DNA of 64,000 bases from an uncultured Nocardioides sp. (GCF_947488025.1 NZ_CANKYS010000010.1:1-64000); one strand, 5' to 3'. Counted from the first letter of the stretch, positions 49,984 to 58,795 are shown. The notes: generated by a model not told the origin, from the sequence alone. Translations and numbers: made by a program.

Positions 49984-51192
49984 GTGATCCAGCACTGCCC
50001 GACGCCGACCGAGCTCGACGACCTGGAGCTCCTCCTCTCCGGCGCCTACGCCCCGCTCACCCGATTCAACGAGCCCGGGAGCGTGGTCACCCTCGACCTC
50101 CCCGAGGGCACCGACGAGGCCGAGCTGGTCGATCCCGAGGGCCTGCCGCTGGCCCGAATCGCCGCCGACGGGTCGCTGGAGGCGCTGACCCACGCGCAGT
50201 ACGGTCCCTTCCGCCGGCTGCACCTCACCCCGGCGCAGGCGCGCGAGCAGCACGCCGGCGCGACGTTCGTCCCGGTCGTGGACGCGCTCACCGAGGCCGA
50301 CCTCGAGGAGCTGCGCGGCCTGGGTCGCGTCGTGCTCGTCGCCCTGATGGGCACCGGCACCGCGTCGCTCTCCCCTGTCGCGCTGGTGCGCGCCACCCTC
50401 GCCGCCGCCGACCTGCTCGGTGACGCGTCGGTCGTGGCGGTCCCGCTCCCCTCCCACGGCGACGCCGGCGCCGACCACGCCCTCGGGGCGCAGGTCGTGC
50501 AGACCTACGCCGGCGACGACCCCGTCCACGCCCTGGTCGACCCACCGCTGGTCGAGGAGGGCGCCCCGCGCCCGTCACGAGACCTCCCCGCCCCCATCGC
50601 CGCGATCGTCGACGCGGACCAGCCCGAGCCCGAGGAGCAGGGCCTGGTGCTGTTCTTCACCGGCCTGTCCGGGAGCGGCAAGTCCACGCTCGCCCGCGCG
50701 CTGATGGACCTGCTGCTCGAGCAGGGCGGCCGCTCCGTGACCAGCCTCGACGGCGACGTCGTACGCCGGCACCTGTCCGCGGGCCTCACCTTCAGCAAGG
50801 CCGACCGCGAGACCAACATCCGCCGCATCGGCTGGGTCGCCGCCGAGATCGCCCGCCACGGCGGGGTCGCGGTCTGCTCGCCGATCGCGCCGTTCGCCGA
50901 GACGCGCGAGCAGGTGCAGGAGATGGTCGAGGCGGCCGGGGGCGCGTTCTTCCTCGTCCACGTCGCCACCCCGCTCGAGGAGTGCGAGCGCCGCGACCGC
51001 AAGGGCCTGTACGCCAAGGCCCGCGCGGGCGAGATCCCCGAGTTCACCGGCATCTCCTCGCCCTACGAGGAGCCCGTCGACCCGGCCGTCCGCGTCGACA
51101 CCACCGGCCGCACGATCGAGGACGCGCTCGACGACGTCCTGGTCGCGCTCGACGAGGCCGGCTACCTCCACCTGCGGGGCACGGATGCCTGA
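49984..51192 (+). CDS. cysC: Adenylyl-sulfate kinase with degenerate sulfurylase-like N-terminus
   Basis: Predicted 402 residues. The C-terminal ~180 are an APS kinase: GLSGSGKST (227-235), SLDGDVVRRHLS, FSKADRETNIRRIGWVA, and CERRDRKGLYAKARAGEIPEF in outline. It makes PAPS from APS. The first ~200 residues resemble the front of ATP sulfurylase (LELLLSGAYAPLTRF) but lack its QxRNP site, so this half is probably inactive. True sulfurylase activity would come from cysDN at 58975. First of a coupled run. Confidence 0.9.
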   Translation: MIQHCPTPTELDDLELLLSGAYAPLTRFNEPGSVVTLDLPEGTDEAELVDPEGLPLARIAADGSLEALTHAQYGPFRRLHLTPAQAREQHAGATFVPVVDALTEADLEELRGLGRVVLVALMGTGTASLSPVALVRATLAAADLLGDASVVAVPLPSHGDAGADHALGAQVVQTYAGDDPVHALVDPPLVEEGAPRPSRDLPAPIAAIVDADQPEPEEQGLVLFFTGLSGSGKSTLARALMDLLLEQGGRSVTSLDGDVVRRHLSAGLTFSKADRETNIRRIGWVAAEIARHGGVAVCSPIAPFAETREQVQEMVEAAGGAFFLVHVATPLEECERRDRKGLYAKARAGEIPEFTGISSPYEEPVDPAVRVDTTGRTIEDALDDVLVALDEAGYLHLRGTDA

Positions 51193-51721
51193 GCCGCTGA
51201 AGGTGCTCTTCGTCTGCACCGCCAACATCTGCCGCTCGCCCTACCTCGAGCTCACCGCGCGGGCGCTGTCCGGGGAGGACTCCGGGGTGCAGTTCTCCAG
51301 CGCGGGCACCCACGGCTTCGACAGCCACGCGATGGACGACGCCATGGTCGCCACGCTCGCCGAGGACACCTCGTCCGGCTTCGCGAGCCGTCGCCTGACC
51401 GGCGCGATCCTCGCCGAGGCCGACCTGGTGCTGACCGCGGAGGCCACGCACCGCAGCTTCATCCTGGAGGAGTACCCCCAGCATCTGCGCAAGGTCTTCA
51501 CGGTCGGCCAGTTCGCCGCCGCGGTCGAGGAGCACCCCGACCTGCGCGGGCGGGAGCTGGTCGCGGCGGTCGGAGCACGGCGTACGGCCGCGCGGCCCGA
51601 GCACGACATCGCCGACCCCTACCGGCGCGGGGAGGCCGCAGCGACCACGGCAGCCGACACAATGTCGAGTATGTTGGGTGTGATCGTTCCGCGGCTCGCG
51701 ACAGGAGGCTCGGGTGGCTGA
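51185..51721 (+). CDS. Low-molecular-weight protein-tyrosine phosphatase
   Basis: Predicted 178 residues. The catalytic loop VCTANICRS (C11 to S18, CX5R) is near the N-terminus, and the general acid lies in DIADPY near the C-terminus. Such phosphatases in polysaccharide clusters dephosphorylate BY-kinases and control chain assembly. A BY-kinase is encoded at 52767, two genes on, which supports that pairing. The ATG overlaps cysC by 8 bp. Confidence 0.92.
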   Translation: MPEPLKVLFVCTANICRSPYLELTARALSGEDSGVQFSSAGTHGFDSHAMDDAMVATLAEDTSSGFASRRLTGAILAEADLVLTAEATHRSFILEEYPQHLRKVFTVGQFAAAVEEHPDLRGRELVAAVGARRTAARPEHDIADPYRRGEAAATTAADTMSSMLGVIVPRLATGGSGG

Positions 51722-52721
51722 CCTCCTCACCACCGCCGCTCTCTCGATCCTGGTGGCGGGCTTCGTCGTCGGCATCGTGGTCGGCCTGACCGGCATGGGC
51801 GGCGGCGCCCTGATGACCCCGGCGCTGCTGTTCCTCGGTGTCGGGTCACCCGCCGTGGTCGTCACCGCCGACCTCACCGCGGCCGCGATCTACAAGACCG
51901 GCGGCGCGATCGTGCACAAGCGCGAGGGCTCGCCCAACATGCGCCTGGCGATGTGGCTGATGATCGGCTCGATCCCGATGGCGCTGCTCGGGCCACACCT
52001 CGTCGCGTGGTTCACCGACGACACCGACCAGCTCAACCACGTCCTCGTGATCAGCATCGGCTTCGCGCTGCTGCTCGCGGCCGCGACGTACGCGCTGCGG
52101 CTCTACGTCAACCTGCGCCGCGTGCGCTCGGGCACCCACGTCCACGACGACGACCCCAAGATCCGGGTGGTCCCGACGCTGCTCGTCGGCATGCTCGGCG
52201 GCCTGCTCGTCGGCGTCACCAGCGTCGGCTCGGGCTCGGTCATCATGATCGCCCTGCTGATGCTCTACCCCGGCCTGTCGGCGGTGAAGCTCGTCGGCAC
52301 CGACCTGGTGCAGGCCGTGCCGCTGGTCCTCGCCGCCGCGATCTCCAACATCGCCCTCCACGGCATCGACTGGGAGATCCTGGTCCCGCTCGTGCTCGGC
52401 TCGGTGCCCGGCACCATCATCGGCTCGCTGCTCGCCCCGCGCGTGCCGCAGTCCTTCATCCGCCGCGGCATCGTCGTCGTGCTGACGATGAGCGGCGTCG
52501 CGCTGCTCGACAAGTCGGGCTGGGCTCCCCTCGGCGAGGACGAGACCCACCCGATGCTCATCGCCGGCATCGGCCTCGCCGTGCTCGTGGTCCTGCCGAT
52601 CGTCTGGGGCTTCCTGCGCAAGCAGCAGGGGCTGCCGATGTTCGGCTCCCCCACCATCGCCGAGATGGAGGACCCCGACTACCGTCCCGGTCTCGTGGGG
52701 ATGAAGAGGGTCCGCGACTAG
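51714..52721 (+). CDS. TauE/SafE-family membrane permease
   Basis: Predicted 335 residues with eight or so transmembrane helices. GIVVGLTGMGGGALMTPALL near the N-terminus and its internal echo GGLLVGVTSVGSGSVIMIAL are the duplicated TauE/SafE repeat. The family exports sulfite, sulfoacetate or other organic anions. Being coupled (8-bp overlap) to cysC and the phosphatase favours a sulfur-linked anion, though the substrate is not proved. Confidence 0.9.
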   Translation: MADLLTTAALSILVAGFVVGIVVGLTGMGGGALMTPALLFLGVGSPAVVVTADLTAAAIYKTGGAIVHKREGSPNMRLAMWLMIGSIPMALLGPHLVAWFTDDTDQLNHVLVISIGFALLLAAATYALRLYVNLRRVRSGTHVHDDDPKIRVVPTLLVGMLGGLLVGVTSVGSGSVIMIALLMLYPGLSAVKLVGTDLVQAVPLVLAAAISNIALHGIDWEILVPLVLGSVPGTIIGSLLAPRVPQSFIRRGIVVVLTMSGVALLDKSGWAPLGEDETHPMLIAGIGLAVLVVLPIVWGFLRKQQGLPMFGSPTIAEMEDPDYRPGLVGMKRVRD

Positions 52722-52730
52722 TCCTTTAGG

Positions 52731-52753
52731 CTTGTCAAACTTTTGTTGACAAG
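52731..52753. promoter_or_regulatory. Dyad overlapping the BY-kinase ribosome-binding site
   Basis: CTTGTCAA (52731-52738) and TTGACAAG (52746-52753) are perfect 8-bp arms around ACTTTTG. The right arm runs into AAGAAGAGGA, the ribosome-binding region of the gene at 52767. It may be an operator or an RNA hairpin that limits translation. Confidence 0.55.
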
Positions 52754-52766
52754 AAGAGGATCAAGC

Positions 52767-54161
52767 GTGGAGCTGCAGGACTACTGGCGCACCGTCCGAC
52801 GACGGTGGCGGCTGGTTCTCGGAAGTATTCTGGTGGTCTCGGCGCTCGCCGCGATCTGGACGTGGACGACGACCCCGCTCTACTCCTCGAGCACACGCCT
52901 CTTCGTGTCGACGAGCCAGACCGACGAGAACAGCGCCTACACCGGCAACCTGTTCGCCACCCAGCGCGTGGCGTCGTACGCCGACCTGGTGACCAGCAAC
53001 CAGCTCGCCGAGCGGGTCGCCGGCGAGCTCGACGACGCCGACCCCGCAACGATTCGCGGCCAGGTCACGGCCTCGGCCGTGCCCGAGACGGTCCTGCTCG
53101 AGATCTCAGCCACCGACGCCGACCCCGAGCGCGCCCGCGACATCGCGCAGGCCTACGCCGAGCAGCTGCAGATCCTCGTCGAGGAGCTGGAGACCCCGCG
53201 CGGGAAGACCGCCGCCGTCGTCAAGGCCACCCTCATCGACGACGCCCAGGTCTCGACCTCGCCCGTCTCGCCGCAGCCGCTGCGCAACCTCGCGCTCGCC
53301 GGCGTGCTCGGCCTGCTGCTGGGCATCGGCCTGGCCGTGGCGCGCGAGCTGCTCGACACCAGCGTCAAGGGCGCCGACGACATCGCCGAGATCACCACGG
53401 CCCCGGTCCTCGGCAACATCTTCCAGGACCCCGACGCCAAGCGCGCCCCGAGCGAGGTGCTCTTCACCGCGACTCCGTGGGCCGAGGCGTTCCGCGTCCT
53501 GCGCACCAACATGCAGTACGTCGACATCGACAACGCCCAGAAGGTCATCGTGGTCACCAGCTCGCTGCCCGGTGAGGGCAAGAGCACGACCGCGGTCAAC
53601 CTCGCGGTGACCCTCACCCAGGCCGGCCAGAGGGTCGCCCTGGTCGAGTGCGACCTCCGCCGCCCCCTCATCGCCGACCGCCTCGAGCTCGACGGCGCGA
53701 TCGGCACCACGAGCGTGCTGATCGGCAAGGTCAGCGCCGAGGACGTCATGCAGCAGTACGGCGAGACGTCCCTCGACGTCATGGTCTGCGGCCAGATCCC
53801 GCCCAACCCCTCGGAGCTCCTGCAGTCGCAGGCGATGGAGCTGCTGCTCCTCGACCTGCGCCAGCGCTACGACATCGTCATCCTCGACGCGCCGCCGCTC
53901 CTGCCGGTCACCGACGCGGCCCTGCTCGCCACCCGCGCCGACGGTGCGGTCGTCGTGGTCAGCCACGGGCGTACGACGCGGGACCAGCTGTCGACGGCCA
54001 TCGAGCGGCTCGAGTCCGTGGACGCCACGACACTGGGCGTCGTGGTCAACCAGACCCCGGCCAAGAAGTCCGCGAGCGGCTACGGCTACGGCTACGGCTA
54101 CGCCCCGCTCGACGCGGAGCCCGTCGTGGCCGGCAACGGCGGCAAGCGCCGCCGACGCTGA
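52767..54161 (+). CDS. Polysaccharide chain-length/BY-type tyrosine autokinase
   Basis: Predicted 464 residues: an N-terminal Wzz-like domain with two membrane helices (about 15-35 and 174-192), then a cytoplasmic BY-kinase. Walker A is SSLPGEGKST (265-274), Walker A' is VECDLRRP, and Walker B is DIVILDAPP. The C-terminal SGYGYGYGY gives four alternating Tyr (439-445), the expected autophosphorylation cluster. It regulates export and length of surface polysaccharide. The GTG start follows AAGAAGAGGA. Confidence 0.94.
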   Translation: MELQDYWRTVRRRWRLVLGSILVVSALAAIWTWTTTPLYSSSTRLFVSTSQTDENSAYTGNLFATQRVASYADLVTSNQLAERVAGELDDADPATIRGQVTASAVPETVLLEISATDADPERARDIAQAYAEQLQILVEELETPRGKTAAVVKATLIDDAQVSTSPVSPQPLRNLALAGVLGLLLGIGLAVARELLDTSVKGADDIAEITTAPVLGNIFQDPDAKRAPSEVLFTATPWAEAFRVLRTNMQYVDIDNAQKVIVVTSSLPGEGKSTTAVNLAVTLTQAGQRVALVECDLRRPLIADRLELDGAIGTTSVLIGKVSAEDVMQQYGETSLDVMVCGQIPPNPSELLQSQAMELLLLDLRQRYDIVILDAPPLLPVTDAALLATRADGAVVVVSHGRTTRDQLSTAIERLESVDATTLGVVVNQTPAKKSASGYGYGYGYAPLDAEPVVAGNGGKRRRR

Positions 54162-54602
54162 TCAGCCGCCCGCGACGAGGGGGTTGCGGGTCACCAGCTC
54201 GGGGAACCAGCTGAAGTCCCGGTCGGCCGTCAGGAGCTCGTCGACGCCGTGCCCGAGGCAGATCGCTGCGACCCGCGCGTCGTGGACCTTCGGCCCCGTG
54301 ACGCCGCCGCGGTCCAGCAGGCCACCCAGCCGGCCCCAGTGGTCGGGCGTCTCACCGAGCAACGTGACCCTCGGCCACGCCATGAGGTCGTCGACCGCCT
54401 GGCGGGCGACGCCGGGACGGGTGGGCGGGACGTAGATGCGCGGGTGGGTGACGACGGCGAGGAACTCGTGGACGCACGGCCACGGCACACCCCACGACCG
54501 ACCCGCCGACCCGAGGTGCTCGAGGGTCGCCCTGGCCTCCTGGTGGAACGGCGAGTCGGCGCGGTGCGCGTAGACCAGGATGTTGGTGTCGACAGCGATC
54601 AT
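54162..54602 (-). CDS. vapC: PIN-domain toxin VapC
   Basis: Predicted 146 residues. The PIN fold is shown by IAVDTNILVYAHR with its first acidic residue, a central Glu in CVHEFLAVV, and KVHDARVAA and TADRDFSWF supplying the last acidic residues. VapC toxins are Mg-dependent RNases that cut tRNA or rRNA. The ATG overlaps the antitoxin stop (ATGA). The pair is convergent with the BY-kinase gene, directly abutting it. Confidence 0.9.
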   Translation of the reverse strand: MIAVDTNILVYAHRADSPFHQEARATLEHLGSAGRSWGVPWPCVHEFLAVVTHPRIYVPPTRPGVARQAVDDLMAWPRVTLLGETPDHWGRLGGLLDRGGVTGPKVHDARVAAICLGHGVDELLTADRDFSWFPELVTRNPLVAGG

Positions 54603-54835
54603 CGGGGCGTCTCGTAGGACGCAGCGATGGCTTCTCCGGCCGCCACGTCGTCGGCGAGGCCCCGCCCGTCGACCGCCGTGAAGACGAAGTCGACCTTCGG
54701 GGTCGGCGTCGCGCGACGAGCCAGCTCGCTGCGCAGGCCCTCCACGACCAGCTCCCGCATGGTCACCCCGCTCTCGCGCGCGACGTCGCGCACCTGACGT
54801 ACGAGGTCGTCCGGCAGCTCGATGGTCGTCTTCAT
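54599..54835 (-). CDS. vapB: Ribbon-helix-helix antitoxin VapB
   Basis: Predicted 78 residues. MKTTIELPDDLVRQVRDVAR then GVTMRELVVEGL is a ribbon-helix-helix DNA-binding domain. The acidic tail (VDGRGLADDVAAGEAI) would wrap the toxin. It represses its own promoter with VapC in the usual scheme. The ATG at 54835 is chosen because it begins the RHH domain; upstream in-frame sequence belongs to the antisense of the next gene. Confidence 0.88.
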   Translation of the reverse strand: MKTTIELPDDLVRQVRDVARESGVTMRELVVEGLRSELARRATPTPKVDFVFTAVDGRGLADDVAAGEAIAASYETPR

Positions 54836-54876
54836 ACGGGTCACCTTACCAGTCGACCCGTACACCCATATCGGGC

Positions 54877-55698
54877 TCAGCGCAGGCCGAGCAGCTCCCG
54901 GCACTGCGCGGGCTTCATCGGCTCCCGCTGCGCGATCCGGCCCAGCTCGACGGCGCGCTCGACGAGCTGGGCGTTGGACTCGACGGGTACGCCGCGGCTG
55001 ATGGTGAGCACGTCCTCCATCCCGACGCGCAGGTGTCCGCCCATCGACAGCGAGGCCATCGCGACCGAGAGCGTCGAGCGGCCGATGCCGGTGGCCGACC
55101 ACGAGGTGACCTCCGCCGGGAGCGCGGCGACGCCGGCGACGAGCGCGGGGGCGGTGCCGGGCATGCCGCCGGGGACGCCCATCACGAAGTCGACGTGCAC
55201 CTTGCCGCCGGCCGGGACGCCGTACTGCCGGATGAGCCGGCCGAGCGCGTGCACCTGGCCGAGGTCGAAGAGCTCGAACTCCGGGGCGACCCCGCGCTCG
55301 AGGGCGAGCTGGTAGAGGTCCTTGACGAAGGGCCACGGGTTGAGGAAGACGTCGTCGCCGAAGTTCGTGGTGCCCATGGTGAGCGAGCACGAGTCGGGCT
55401 CGGCGTCCAGCACCTTCAGCCGCTCGTCGAGCGGGTCGTGCACCGAACCGCCGGTGGAGAGCTGCACGACGAGGGAGGACGACTCGCGCACCGCGGCGAC
55501 CCACTCGCGCAGCAGTGACTGGTCGAGCGTGGGCTGGTGGGAGGCGTCGCGCACGTGGATGTGGATCATCGCCGCGCCCGCCGCCTCGCAGTCGGCGGCC
55601 GTGCGGGCCACCTCCTCAGGGGTGGTCGGGAGCTGCGGGCAGTCGGCCTTCGCCGTCTCGGCTCCGGTGGGTGCCACCGTTATCAGCAGATCGTCCAT
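54877..55698 (-). CDS. BKACE (DUF849) beta-keto acid cleavage enzyme
   Basis: Predicted 273-residue TIM-barrel enzyme of the 3-keto-5-aminohexanoate cleavage family. It transfers acetyl-CoA onto a beta-keto acid and cleaves it to acetoacetate and a new acyl-CoA. The zinc-binding HIHVRD (H46, H48) and GGHLRVGMED are present. Specificity in this family varies widely and cannot be read. It is divergent from the HprK/PqqD-like gene with overlapping promoters. Confidence 0.92.
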   Translation of the reverse strand: MDDLLITVAPTGAETAKADCPQLPTTPEEVARTAADCEAAGAAMIHIHVRDASHQPTLDQSLLREWVAAVRESSSLVVQLSTGGSVHDPLDERLKVLDAEPDSCSLTMGTTNFGDDVFLNPWPFVKDLYQLALERGVAPEFELFDLGQVHALGRLIRQYGVPAGGKVHVDFVMGVPGGMPGTAPALVAGVAALPAEVTSWSATGIGRSTLSVAMASLSMGGHLRVGMEDVLTISRGVPVESNAQLVERAVELGRIAQREPMKPAQCRELLGLR

Positions 55699-55704
55699 GC
55701 GCGC

Positions 55705-55710
55705 ACCTTA
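55705..55710 (-). promoter_or_regulatory. -10 hexamer of the BKACE gene
   Basis: TAAGGT on the minus strand, 6 bp before the ATG at 55698. It shares 2 bp with the divergent -10 at 55709. Confidence 0.5.
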
Positions 55711-55714
55711 GACT
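55709..55714 (+). promoter_or_regulatory. -10 hexamer of the HprK/PqqD-like gene
   Basis: TAGACT lies 7 bp before the GTG at 55722. It shares 2 bp with the divergent -10 of the BKACE gene. Confidence 0.5.
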
Positions 55715-55721
55715 CCCGCGA

Positions 55722-56870
55722 GTGACCCTTTCGGCCAGCCCTCGCCACGTCGTCGCCGTCACCGCGCTCGGGACGCAGGTCCACGTCGAGGTCGCCGGTG
55801 GCCACGCCGACACCGTCGCCGCCGAGCTGCTGCGCGCGTGGTCGCGCTGCGACGCCCGCCGGGTCGACGACGCGCAGGGGCGCAGCGTGCGGGTGGTGGT
55901 CGACGACGACCCCGCCGCGATCGAGGACGCCGCCGCCCGGGGCTCGATCGCCGGCCCCAGCGCGTCGGTCGTGGGCGACCAGGTCGCCCTGGCGGTGACC
56001 CTCCAGGCGATGGAGGCCAACGAGGGCGACCTCCTCATGCTGCGCGCCGCGGCGGTGGCCGACGCGGAGACCGGGCGGTGCGTCGTGCTGGTCGGACCGG
56101 CCGGCAGCGGACGCTCGACGGCAGCACGCACGCTTGCGCGCCACTTCGGCTACGTCACCGACGACACCGTCGCCTTCACGCCCTCGCTCGACCTCCTCCC
56201 CTACCGCAAGCCGCTCGCCGTGGGCGAGGCCGCCGAGGGGCTCCGGTCCCCCGACGAGCTCGGCCTGCGCGAGGCGCCCGAGGCCCTGCGTCCGGCAGCC
56301 GTGCTGCTGCTGGAGCGCCACAGCGAGGGCTTCGTGCCGCCCGAGCTGACCGAGCTGTCCACCGCCGAGGCCGTGGCCCACCTGTCGGGCAACGCGTCCT
56401 ACCTGCGCTCGCTCGACAGGCCGCTGCACCGCCTGGCCGCGCTCGTCGAGGAGGTCGGGGCCGTGCACCGGGTGGACTACCGCGAGGCCGACGACCTGGT
56501 CGCGGTCACCCAGCAGCTGCTCAACCACCCGACCCCGCGAGACACCGAGCCGGAGCCGGACGAGCCGACCCTCACCGAGCTCCTCGGGCGTGCCACCCCC
56601 GGCGACGGGCCGAGCGTGCGGCGCGCGGACTTCGTCGACCTCCACGTCAGCGACGGCGTCGGCACCGTGATGCTCGGCGAGACCGTCGTCGCGCTGTCGT
56701 TCCTCGCGACGCGCATCGTCACGCTGCTCGGCGACGGCGCGGCCACCCTCGACGACCTCGCCGAGGCGCTGCTGGTCGAGTTCGGAGAGCCGGAGTCCGG
56801 CGACGCCCGGTCGCTCGTGGAGACCAACGTCGCCGACCTCGTCGGGGTCGGCGTCCTCACCCGGGCCTGA
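55722..56870 (+). CDS. Orphan HprK-like P-loop protein with PqqD-like C-terminus
   Basis: Predicted 382 residues. A Walker A-like GPAGSGRST (125-133) has Arg for the usual Lys and is followed by GYVTDDTVAF, as in HPr kinase-like proteins. The last ~85 residues (DGVGTVMLGETVVALSFLA; TLDDLAEALLVEFGEP) have the small helical shape of PqqD peptide-binding domains. Such pairs appear in RiPP and lasso-peptide loci, but no precursor, protease or radical-SAM gene is nearby. The role is unknown. Confidence 0.7.
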   Translation: MTLSASPRHVVAVTALGTQVHVEVAGGHADTVAAELLRAWSRCDARRVDDAQGRSVRVVVDDDPAAIEDAAARGSIAGPSASVVGDQVALAVTLQAMEANEGDLLMLRAAAVADAETGRCVVLVGPAGSGRSTAARTLARHFGYVTDDTVAFTPSLDLLPYRKPLAVGEAAEGLRSPDELGLREAPEALRPAAVLLLERHSEGFVPPELTELSTAEAVAHLSGNASYLRSLDRPLHRLAALVEEVGAVHRVDYREADDLVAVTQQLLNHPTPRDTEPEPDEPTLTELLGRATPGDGPSVRRADFVDLHVSDGVGTVMLGETVVALSFLATRIVTLLGDGAATLDDLAEALLVEFGEPESGDARSLVETNVADLVGVGVLTRA

Positions 56871-56873
56871 CCC

Positions 56874-57302
56874 GTGCGCGCCGTCATCCAGCGAGTCCTG
56901 TCCGCCGCCGTCCGGGTGGACGGCGAGGTCGTCGGCGAGCTCGACCGGCCGGGCCTCCTGGTCTACCTCGGCGTCACCCACGACGACGGCCCGACCGAGG
57001 TCGCGTGGACGGCCCGCAAGATCTGGGACCTGCGGCTGCTGCGTGAGGAGCAGAGCGCCAGCGACGTCGACGCGCCCGTGCTGGTCGTCAGCCAGTTCAC
57101 GCTGTACGGCGACGCGCGCAAGGGCCGCCGGCCCACCTGGCAGGCCGCCGCACCCGGCCCGGTCAGCGAGCCGCTCTACGACGCAGTCTGCGCGGAGCTC
57201 GAGCGCCTCGGCGCCCACGTCGAGCGAGGCCGCTTCGGCGCCGACATGCGCGTCGAGTCCGTCAACGACGGCCCGATCACCCTCGTCCTCGACACTTCCT
57301 AG
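56874..57302 (+). CDS. dtd: D-aminoacyl-tRNA deacylase
   Basis: Predicted 142 residues, a homodimeric editing enzyme that removes D-amino acids (and glycine) from mischarged t[39 protein letters not shown] and [12 protein letters not shown] match DTD. The Gly-cisPro motif equivalent is GP in NDGPIT. The start is GTG 3 bp after the preceding stop, so it is probably cotranscribed. Confidence 0.95.
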   Translation: MRAVIQRVLSAAVRVDGEVVGELDRPGLLVYLGVTHDDGPTEVAWTARKIWDLRLLREEQSASDVDAPVLVVSQFTLYGDARKGRRPTWQAAAPGPVSEPLYDAVCAELERLGAHVERGRFGADMRVESVNDGPITLVLDTS

Positions 57303-58454
57303 CTAGCCCTTCGGGCCGGTCTCCCACACCCGCGCCCAGTCGACCTCCATGGTCTCGGGCAGCTTGCCGTCGAAGCGCGGCAGCTCGTAGTCCGACGACA
57401 GCAGGCTGAGGATGAGGAACTCCGGCTTGCCCGAGCTCACGCCCTTCAGCCGCTGGGTGACCTTGTCGTCGATGCGGAAGACGTACTCCTCGGGCGTCCA
57501 CTCCACGGAGAACACGTGGTACTCCTCGGCCCAGTCGTCGCCCAGCTCGTCGGCGTTCGGGAGCCAGTCGCCTACGGTCTGCTTCTTCCCCTTCTTGTCG
57601 AGGAAGTAGGTGAAGCTGGTCAGGCCGCCCTCGGGATGGTCGTCGCCGAAGTACTCGATGACGTCGATCTCGGCGCCACCCTTCTTCGGGCCGCCGGTCT
57701 GCTGGCCGCCGACGGCCTGCATCCAGAAGGCCGCGTGCTGGCCACGGGAGGCCTGCGTCCTGATGCGCGCGGCGGCGAAGCCGTAGGTGAAGGCATAGCT
57801 GCCCTCGGTGCCGACGTGGCCGTTGAGCCGGTAGGGGAACTTCTTGCGCCGCCCGGGCAGCTGGCACTCGTCGCCCTTGCGGTCGGGGTCTGCAAGGACG
57901 CTGAGCTCGAGCACGCCGTCGGTGACCTCGGCGGCGTCGGCGCTGGCCCGCGAGCAGGTGCGCACGCCGATGTAGCCCTGGTCGCGGGTCACCCACGTGG
58001 CGCCCTCCCCGTCGACGGAGTCGGGGTTGTCGAAGTCGTCGGTGAAGGTGGCTTCGGGTGCGTCGTCGGTCGAGACCTCCGCGCCGATGGCGTCGTCACC
58101 GTCCCCGACCACCACGTGCAGGTCGCCGGACTCGCGGCTGGTGAGGGAGACGTGGCCCTTGCCATCGGTCTCCTCCTCGTCGACCTCACTCCAGCCGTCG
58201 TCGCCCTTCGCGACCAGGACCACCGAGGTTCCCTCGTCGACGTCGGCGACCGTGGCGTCCACGACCCAGGCGGCGTCGTCGGCGGACTCGACGTCCTCGC
58301 CGTTGGCCGCCAACTGCGGCAGGACCTGGGCCTCGACGCTGTCGCTCTTGTCGTACGACGGCGGCGTGGCGTCGCCGCCGTCCGAGGAGCTGCAGCCAGT
58401 CACGAGCAGGGCGCCTGCGAGTGCGGCGGAGATGAGCGTGGGGGTGTTCCGCAT
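57303..58454 (-). CDS. GH16-family lipoprotein glycosidase
   Basis: About 383 residues with a lipoprotein signal (ALAGALLVTGCSSS). An acidic spacer or immunoglobulin-like region of ~120 residues precedes the GH16 domain. Catalytic EIDVIEYFG matches the ExDxxE signature, and AFWMQAVGG and HVFSVEWTPEEYVFRID are family-typical. It is likely an endo-beta-glucanase acting outside the membrane, possibly on its own exopolysaccharide. The ATG at 58454 is supported by CACAAT 7 bp upstream; the alternative is 58463. Confidence 0.9.
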   Translation of the reverse strand: MRNTPTLISAALAGALLVTGCSSSDGGDATPPSYDKSDSVEAQVLPQLAANGEDVESADDAAWVVDATVADVDEGTSVVLVAKGDDGWSEVDEEETDGKGHVSLTSRESGDLHVVVGDGDDAIGAEVSTDDAPEATFTDDFDNPDSVDGEGATWVTRDQGYIGVRTCSRASADAAEVTDGVLELSVLADPDRKGDECQLPGRRKKFPYRLNGHVGTEGSYAFTYGFAAARIRTQASRGQHAAFWMQAVGGQQTGGPKKGGAEIDVIEYFGDDHPEGGLTSFTYFLDKKGKKQTVGDWLPNADELGDDWAEEYHVFSVEWTPEEYVFRIDDKVTQRLKGVSSGKPEFLILSLLSSDYELPRFDGKLPETMEVDWARVWETGPKG

Positions 58455-58461
58455 GCGCGCC

Positions 58462-58467
58462 ATTGTG
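58462..58467 (-). promoter_or_regulatory. -10 hexamer of the GH16 gene
   Basis: CACAAT on the minus strand, 7 bp before the ATG at 58454. Leaderless start inferred, with a non-T first base. Confidence 0.35.
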
Positions 58468-58522
58468 TCGAAGGCACCGCACACCGGACCAATCGTCCGG
58501 TTCGCCTCAACAGAGCGGTGTG

Positions 58523-58795
58523 TCAGCCGGCGGACCGAGCAGCGCCCACGGAGACCGCAGCGTGCTCCCGCCGCGACGCGCAAAGCACACGAGCTTCGTG
58601 GGGCCAGCGCGAGGCAGCGGTGCGCCGGGACTCGATGCGTGAGAGGTACGACACGCGGCCAGCGTCAGCGGCTGCCGCTCGGCCGACGATCACCGGAGCG
58701 ACATGACCCGCCGCGAACATCCGACCGACCACCAGCGCGGCGGGCACGGACAGCACGATCCACGCTGCGACGACCAGGACGACCGAGAGGACCAT
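58523..58795 (-). CDS. Possible small single-helix membrane protein
   Basis: About 90 residues: one N-terminal transmembrane helix (VLSVVLVVAAWIVLSVPAAL), then an Arg/Ala-rich tail with no motif. AGGTGG lies just before the ATG, and a GTG at 58801 is the alternative. Codon use is less typical than in its neighbours, so it may not be a gene. It is divergent from cysD. Confidence 0.4.
   Translation of the reverse strand: MVLSVVLVVAAWIVLSVPAALVVGRMFAAGHVAPVIVGRAAAADAGRVSYLSRIESRRTAASRWPHEARVLCASRREHAAVSVGAARSAG

Noticed and set aside
55722..57302. RiPP biosynthetic cluster around the PqqD-like gene
   Set aside because: No precursor peptide, radical-SAM, cyclase or dedicated protease seen on either strand nearby.
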